The notes below the pieces were generated by a model that saw nothing but the letters and a program-made list of their open reading frames with translations, searched no databases and had not been told where the DNA came from. Position numbers and translations under genes: made by a program. From assembly GCA_009991955.1 (NCBI GenBank), contig JAACWS010000018.1:1-64000 (forward strand): a stretch of DNA of 64,000 nucleotides. Direction: 5' to 3'. Within the stretch, counting starts at the first letter, position 1; the number at the start of each line of letters is the position of its first letter. This document shows positions 60,891-64,000 of this stretch, in pieces. This DNA is from Spirochaetales bacterium (GTDB taxonomy: Bacteria > Spirochaetota > Spirochaetia > DSM-27196 > Salinispiraceae).

Positions 60891-63055
60891 ATATGGCGGA
60901 GCACCTCGTAGACGGTTTCCGATCCCAGGACCCCAGCCCGTTTTTCTTCCGAATTGAGGGTAGAGGCCAGGGCCGCAAGTAATTGCAAGTGAGGGCCATA
61001 CCCTTGTTTTGGGCTCAAAATAAGCAGGAAAATGGTACTAGGCTTTCCGTCGAGACTATTAAAGTCGACTCCTTCGGGTTTTATGCCGATCGCAACGTGC
61101 ATCGACTTTACCCCGTTGGTCTTGGCGTGGGGTACGGCAATACCGTTTTGCATACCCGTAGACATCGATCTCTCCCGCTCCATGACGTCCCGAATTACCT
61201 CCTCCCGGTCGATAATTTCATCTCCAAACAGACCAATAAGTTCCTGAATAATTTCGTCCTTTGTTGTTGACTCTAGTCGAAGTTTGATGAGATCGGGACT
61301 TAGGTACGGAGCAATATCAAAGGTGGTTTTAGCCTTGGCCGCAGCCTTGTTCGCGGTTTCTGCCAGGTCCTGGGGTTTAATTCGATTCTTGAGTTCTACC
61401 GCCGCGTCGCTCACTTGGATTAGGCTCTCGTAGAGGGCGGTCTGAAAGAGAGGTATACTATCGGTTGAGGAGACGAATCGGGCTTCACCGGTGGAAGACA
61501 GGAAGAGGGTAATAAACACATCGTCTTTCCGTAGTTGGTACATCTGTTCCTCGTGCTCCATTCGGTTTACGAAGAATCCTTCCTTTTCTATTTCTGCCAA
61601 GAACCGGGTAACCAAAAGGTCCGCAAACTCAGGGGTTTGAAAGTTTACTACCGTTTCGGTCTGTTCGCTGGTCTTGTTCTCGACTCTTTGGCCCTTTTTC
61701 TTCGAGTTCAGATACTTGTTCAAAATAGGTGGCGCAATAATTGTCGAACCAATCGTCATGATCAGGGCCGCACCAAAAATCGACTCGCTCAAGATTCCGC
61801 TACTCACCCCAATGCTAGCAATGATAAGGGCTACCTCGCCCCGAGGAACCATCCCCCAACCGATACGCATGGCTCCGGTAAAGGTAAAGTTGAGACCGAG
61901 GGCTACCCCTCCACTGCCAACGAGTTTGGCGAGTACACTCACGGTCAAAAAAAGCAGACCAAATCCAATGACCTCCCAACTAGCAAGGGCTTGAAAGTTA
62001 ACCATCATGCCGCTGACGGCAAAAAATATGGGAACAAAAAAATCGTGAAGAGTCTTAAGCTTGCCTTGGATGAGAAAGGTCAGGTCGGTATTCGATAAGG
62101 TTAGTCCCATAATATAAGCACCAATAATCATCGACAAACCGGCCAGTTCAAAGAGCCCCGAAAGCAACAGGGCCATACCCAGGGCCATAACCGTGAGAAT
62201 ACTCCGGTCAGGAAAGGTGTCTTTGAGAAACTTGCCTATAGGCCGGGCGTACCGGATTCCAATGAAGGTTGCAATAGCCCAAATGCCAATCGCTCGGACA
62301 GCAATCCAAACTACCGCCCCCAGTCCCCCGGAACCTCTGGTATCCAGAGCCGCTACCCCCAACACGACGGCCAAAATTATTATGCCTAGAATATCGTCAA
62401 TAACCGCAGCCGCCAAAATCACCGTTCCCTCGGGGCTGTCAATTTTTCGTTTTTGACTCAGCAATGAAGCCGTAATACCAATGGAGGTGGCAACACTTAA
62501 GGTACCTAAAAAGAGCGCAACCGGACTGGTAATCGGCACCCCAAAATACCAAGCTGTGAGCGATACCCCTGAAACAAACGAGACCACAACACCCCCTACC
62601 CCAATCATACCCCCCTTTACGGCATACCGAAGAAAGAGACTTAGGTCGGTTTCCAGTCCACTAATGAAGAGCAAAATTATCGAGGCCAGGGTCGACATGG
62701 TGTACAGCATAGGACTTACGGGTATCGCTCCAGCAATAGCGGGAAACATGCCCTCGGGAAACCCTGGAATCGCCAAACCGCCCAGGGCGAAGGGGCCTAC
62801 GATCATTCCGGCGACAATCTGTCCAACAACCCCAGGGAGACTAAGGAGCCTCGACAGTCGGCCACCTCCCCAGGTCGCCAGGAGAATAACAGCGATTTGT
62901 AAAACGACCTGGGTCATAAGGTGGGTTATGGAATGTTCCTCACTTCCAGTCTCGGCGGTAGACGAGGACGTCCCGGTAGATCCAAAGACAAAAAGGGGAA
63001 CAAATACCAAGAGCAAGAAAACAATGACTATTTGTACGAAACGTTTTTGATTCAT
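60887..63055 (-). CDS. CPA2-type cation/proton antiporter with C-terminal PTS EIIA domain
   Basis: A 722-residue fusion. A signal-like first helix and periplasmic loop (residues 1-40), then about 12 helices of Kef/NhaP-like CPA2 antiporter type (ISGLETDLSLFLRYA and GMVPRGEVALIIASIG, the latter with the transport region), a middle soluble linker, and an EIIA-fru/Ntr domain (about 575-722) with phosphorylatable His in GIAVPHAKTNG. The fusion suggests PTS-dependent gating. A near-leaderless promoter lies before the ATG: TATTAT ends 8 nt upstream. Overlaps the methyltransferase. Confidence 0.9.
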   Translation of the reverse strand: MNQKRFVQIVIVFLLLVFVPLFVFGSTGTSSSTAETGSEEHSITHLMTQVVLQIAVILLATWGGGRLSRLLSLPGVVGQIVAGMIVGPFALGGLAIPGFPEGMFPAIAGAIPVSPMLYTMSTLASIILLFISGLETDLSLFLRYAVKGGMIGVGGVVVSFVSGVSLTAWYFGVPITSPVALFLGTLSVATSIGITASLLSQKRKIDSPEGTVILAAAVIDDILGIIILAVVLGVAALDTRGSGGLGAVVWIAVRAIGIWAIATFIGIRYARPIGKFLKDTFPDRSILTVMALGMALLLSGLFELAGLSMIIGAYIMGLTLSNTDLTFLIQGKLKTLHDFFVPIFFAVSGMMVNFQALASWEVIGFGLLFLTVSVLAKLVGSGGVALGLNFTFTGAMRIGWGMVPRGEVALIIASIGVSSGILSESIFGAALIMTIGSTIIAPPILNKYLNSKKKGQRVENKTSEQTETVVNFQTPEFADLLVTRFLAEIEKEGFFVNRMEHEEQMYQLRKDDVFITLFLSSTGEARFVSSTDSIPLFQTALYESLIQVSDAAVELKNRIKPQDLAETANKAAAKAKTTFDIAPYLSPDLIKLRLESTTKDEIIQELIGLFGDEIIDREEVIRDVMERERSMSTGMQNGIAVPHAKTNGVKSMHVAIGIKPEGVDFNSLDGKPSTIFLLILSPKQGYGPHLQLLAALASTLNSEEKRAGVLGSETVYEVLRHI

Positions 63056-63084
63056 GATTAGGTATAATAGTCATTGGTGAGCCA

Positions 63085-63114
63085 TTGTACCAGAGCTTTT
63101 TTCCCTGATACGAT
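63085..63114 (+). promoter_or_regulatory. Promoter of the Sua5 gene, leaderless
   Basis: TTGTAC (63085-63090), 18-bp spacer, TACGAT (63109-63114), then GGGGT and the ATG at 63120. Divergent from the antiporter promoter. Confidence 0.5.
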
Positions 63115-63119
63115 GGGGT

Positions 63120-64000
63120 ATGGAAACCCTCATCCTGGGGCCCCAGGATCTAGAGCGGGCAGGTCGAATCATTCGCGCCGGCGGGTTGGTTGTTTTTCCA
63201 ACCGAAACGGTCTACGGCCTCGGAGGCGACGCTCGCAATACCCAAGCGAGTACTAAGATATACGCCGCCAAAGGGCGGCCGTCCGATAACCCACTTATCG
63301 TTCACCTGGCCGAGATAGGTCGACTTTCCACCGTTGCCCGGAATGTCGATCCCGTGAGTCAGTACCTAGCCGAGACTTTTTGGCCCGGCCCCCTTACCCT
63401 CATCCTTCCACGTCACTCAAATCTACCCCGGGCAACTACCGGCGGACTTGATACGGTCGGTGTCCGGGTACCCGACGACCACCTGGCCCTGGATTTTCTT
63501 CGTCACGCCGATGTACCCATCGCTGCTCCCAGTGCAAATCGTTCCGGTCGGCCGAGTCCTACGGCCTTTTGGATGGCTCAAAAGGATCTGAACGGTCGGG
63601 TCGATGCTATGCTACAGGGCCCCGATACTCGCATCGGCCTTGAATCTACAATCGTGTGGGTCTCCGATAAGAAAGTTTCGATTCTCCGGCCCGGATCTAT
63701 CGGTCCTTCTCAAATCCGTCAGGTCCTGGTGTTGGGGGGATTCCATGACTTTGAGGTCCAAGAAGTTTCTACTTCTACGGCGAATGTGCCTGCTGCACCG
63801 GGCACCCGCTATCGCCATTACAGTCCCGAAGCACGAATCCAGGTCTTTTCATCCCTCGAGGAACTTGAGGCCCAGGTAGTCACCCTAAAAAATGCCGAAC
63901 CCGAAACTCCCTACGGCGTTCTTACTACCCACAGGGTACAAACCCTTCCTTCAGGGGTGGAGGGGCCAAGGTCAAAAGTCCTGGTCTACCAAACTCTCGA
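63120..64000 (+). CDS. Threonylcarbamoyl-AMP synthase (Sua5/YrdC), cut by the window edge
   Basis: From ATG 63120 (METLILGPQDLERAG) the frame is open to the window end (293 codons). VVFPTETVYGLGGDA opens the YrdC fold, KGRPSDNPLIVH is the KxR site and SANRSGRPSPT the SxN site; APGTRYRHYSP marks the linker to the C-terminal Sua5 domain. So it is the long Sua5 form, not the short YrdC/TsaC. Makes the precursor of t6A37 in tRNA. The 3' end lies outside. Confidence 0.9.
   Translation, partial: METLILGPQDLERAGRIIRAGGLVVFPTETVYGLGGDARNTQASTKIYAAKGRPSDNPLIVHLAEIGRLSTVARNVDPVSQYLAETFWPGPLTLILPRHSNLPRATTGGLDTVGVRVPDDHLALDFLRHADVPIAAPSANRSGRPSPTAFWMAQKDLNGRVDAMLQGPDTRIGLESTIVWVSDKKVSILRPGSIGPSQIRQVLVLGGFHDFEVQEVSTSTANVPAAPGTRYRHYSPEARIQVFSSLEELEAQVVTLKNAEPETPYGVLTTHRVQTLPSGVEGPRSKVLVYQTL

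Overview
The window looks like chromosome of a free-living spirochaete (Spirochaetales-like), moderate confidence. Pointers are lipoproteins and secreted proteins with spirochaete-style signal peptides (for example one ending in FAGG), a type IIA topoisomerase pair of the kind found in Spirochaetes and Bacteroidetes, the order def-fmt-PASTA protein, a zinc-finger-less topoisomerase I, Mrp-type cation antiport genes and a SUF Fe-S operon. No rRNA, tRNA or CRISPR was seen. Base composition is close to 50% GC.

Layout. 1-2.6 kb: decayed monooxygenase fragment, TetR regulator, fragment of an oxidoreductase, intact NmrA-like oxidoreductase and MarR regulator. 2.6-5.0 kb: a Fic-like protein whose catalytic His is Gln, overlapping a divergent Na/Pi-cotransporter-like membrane protein with a PhoU-like tail. 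5.0-6.5 kb: decayed DNA including a frameshifted acyl-CoA dehydratase activase. 6.7-12.3 kb: a catabolic operon of TctC-TctB-TctA transporter, sulfatase and GntR/LacI-type regulator. 12.3-20.1 kb: accessory region rich in toxin-antitoxin genes (hicBA, MNT/HEPN, brnTA-like, a broken HEPN/MNT pair, a VapC remnant), an AAA/DUF4143 ATPase, a GatC-like PTS membrane subunit and a coiled-coil lipoprotein.

20.1-29.1 kb: core genes (topoisomerase IV subunits, S1-domain protein) with a polysaccharide-lyase-like lipoprotein, a CadC/CadA-type metal efflux operon and a Phd/RelE-like pair. 29.2-34.6 kb: ATPases of the DUF4143 and AAA/PD-(D/E)XK kinds (one truncated), an orphan antitoxin and a membrane diguanylate cyclase. 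34.6-40.0 kb: a minus-strand operon of nine genes, a PII-like protein, a PtsN-like EIIA, then MrpE, F, G, MbhD-like, MbhE/MrpB, C and D. 40-47 kb: amidase, quinone oxidoreductase, deoxynucleoside kinase, aldo/keto reductase and a secreted PPC-repeat protein. 47-55.6 kb: RluA-type pseudouridine synthase, peptide deformylase, a formyltransferase fused to PASTA domains, topA, cdd and a quinone reductase. 55.7-60 kb: sufT-sufC-sufB-sufD-Rieske. 60-64 kb: methyltransferase, a CPA2 antiporter with a C-terminal EIIA domain, and the start of a Sua5/YrdC gene.

The most unusual signals are: (1) two copies of a roughly 100-bp palindromic element sharing an internal hairpin core, one of which splits a HEPN-family gene; (2) a recurring arrangement in which a sigma70-like -10 box lies only 5-10 nt before the ATG, implying leaderless mRNAs for several genes; (3) an Fmt-PASTA membrane fusion that apparently begins at an AUA codon and keeps an internal Shine-Dalgarno plus ATG at the junction; (4) PTS EIIA domains attached twice to proton/cation antiport systems; (5) an alanine/glycine-rich insertion inside MrpC.
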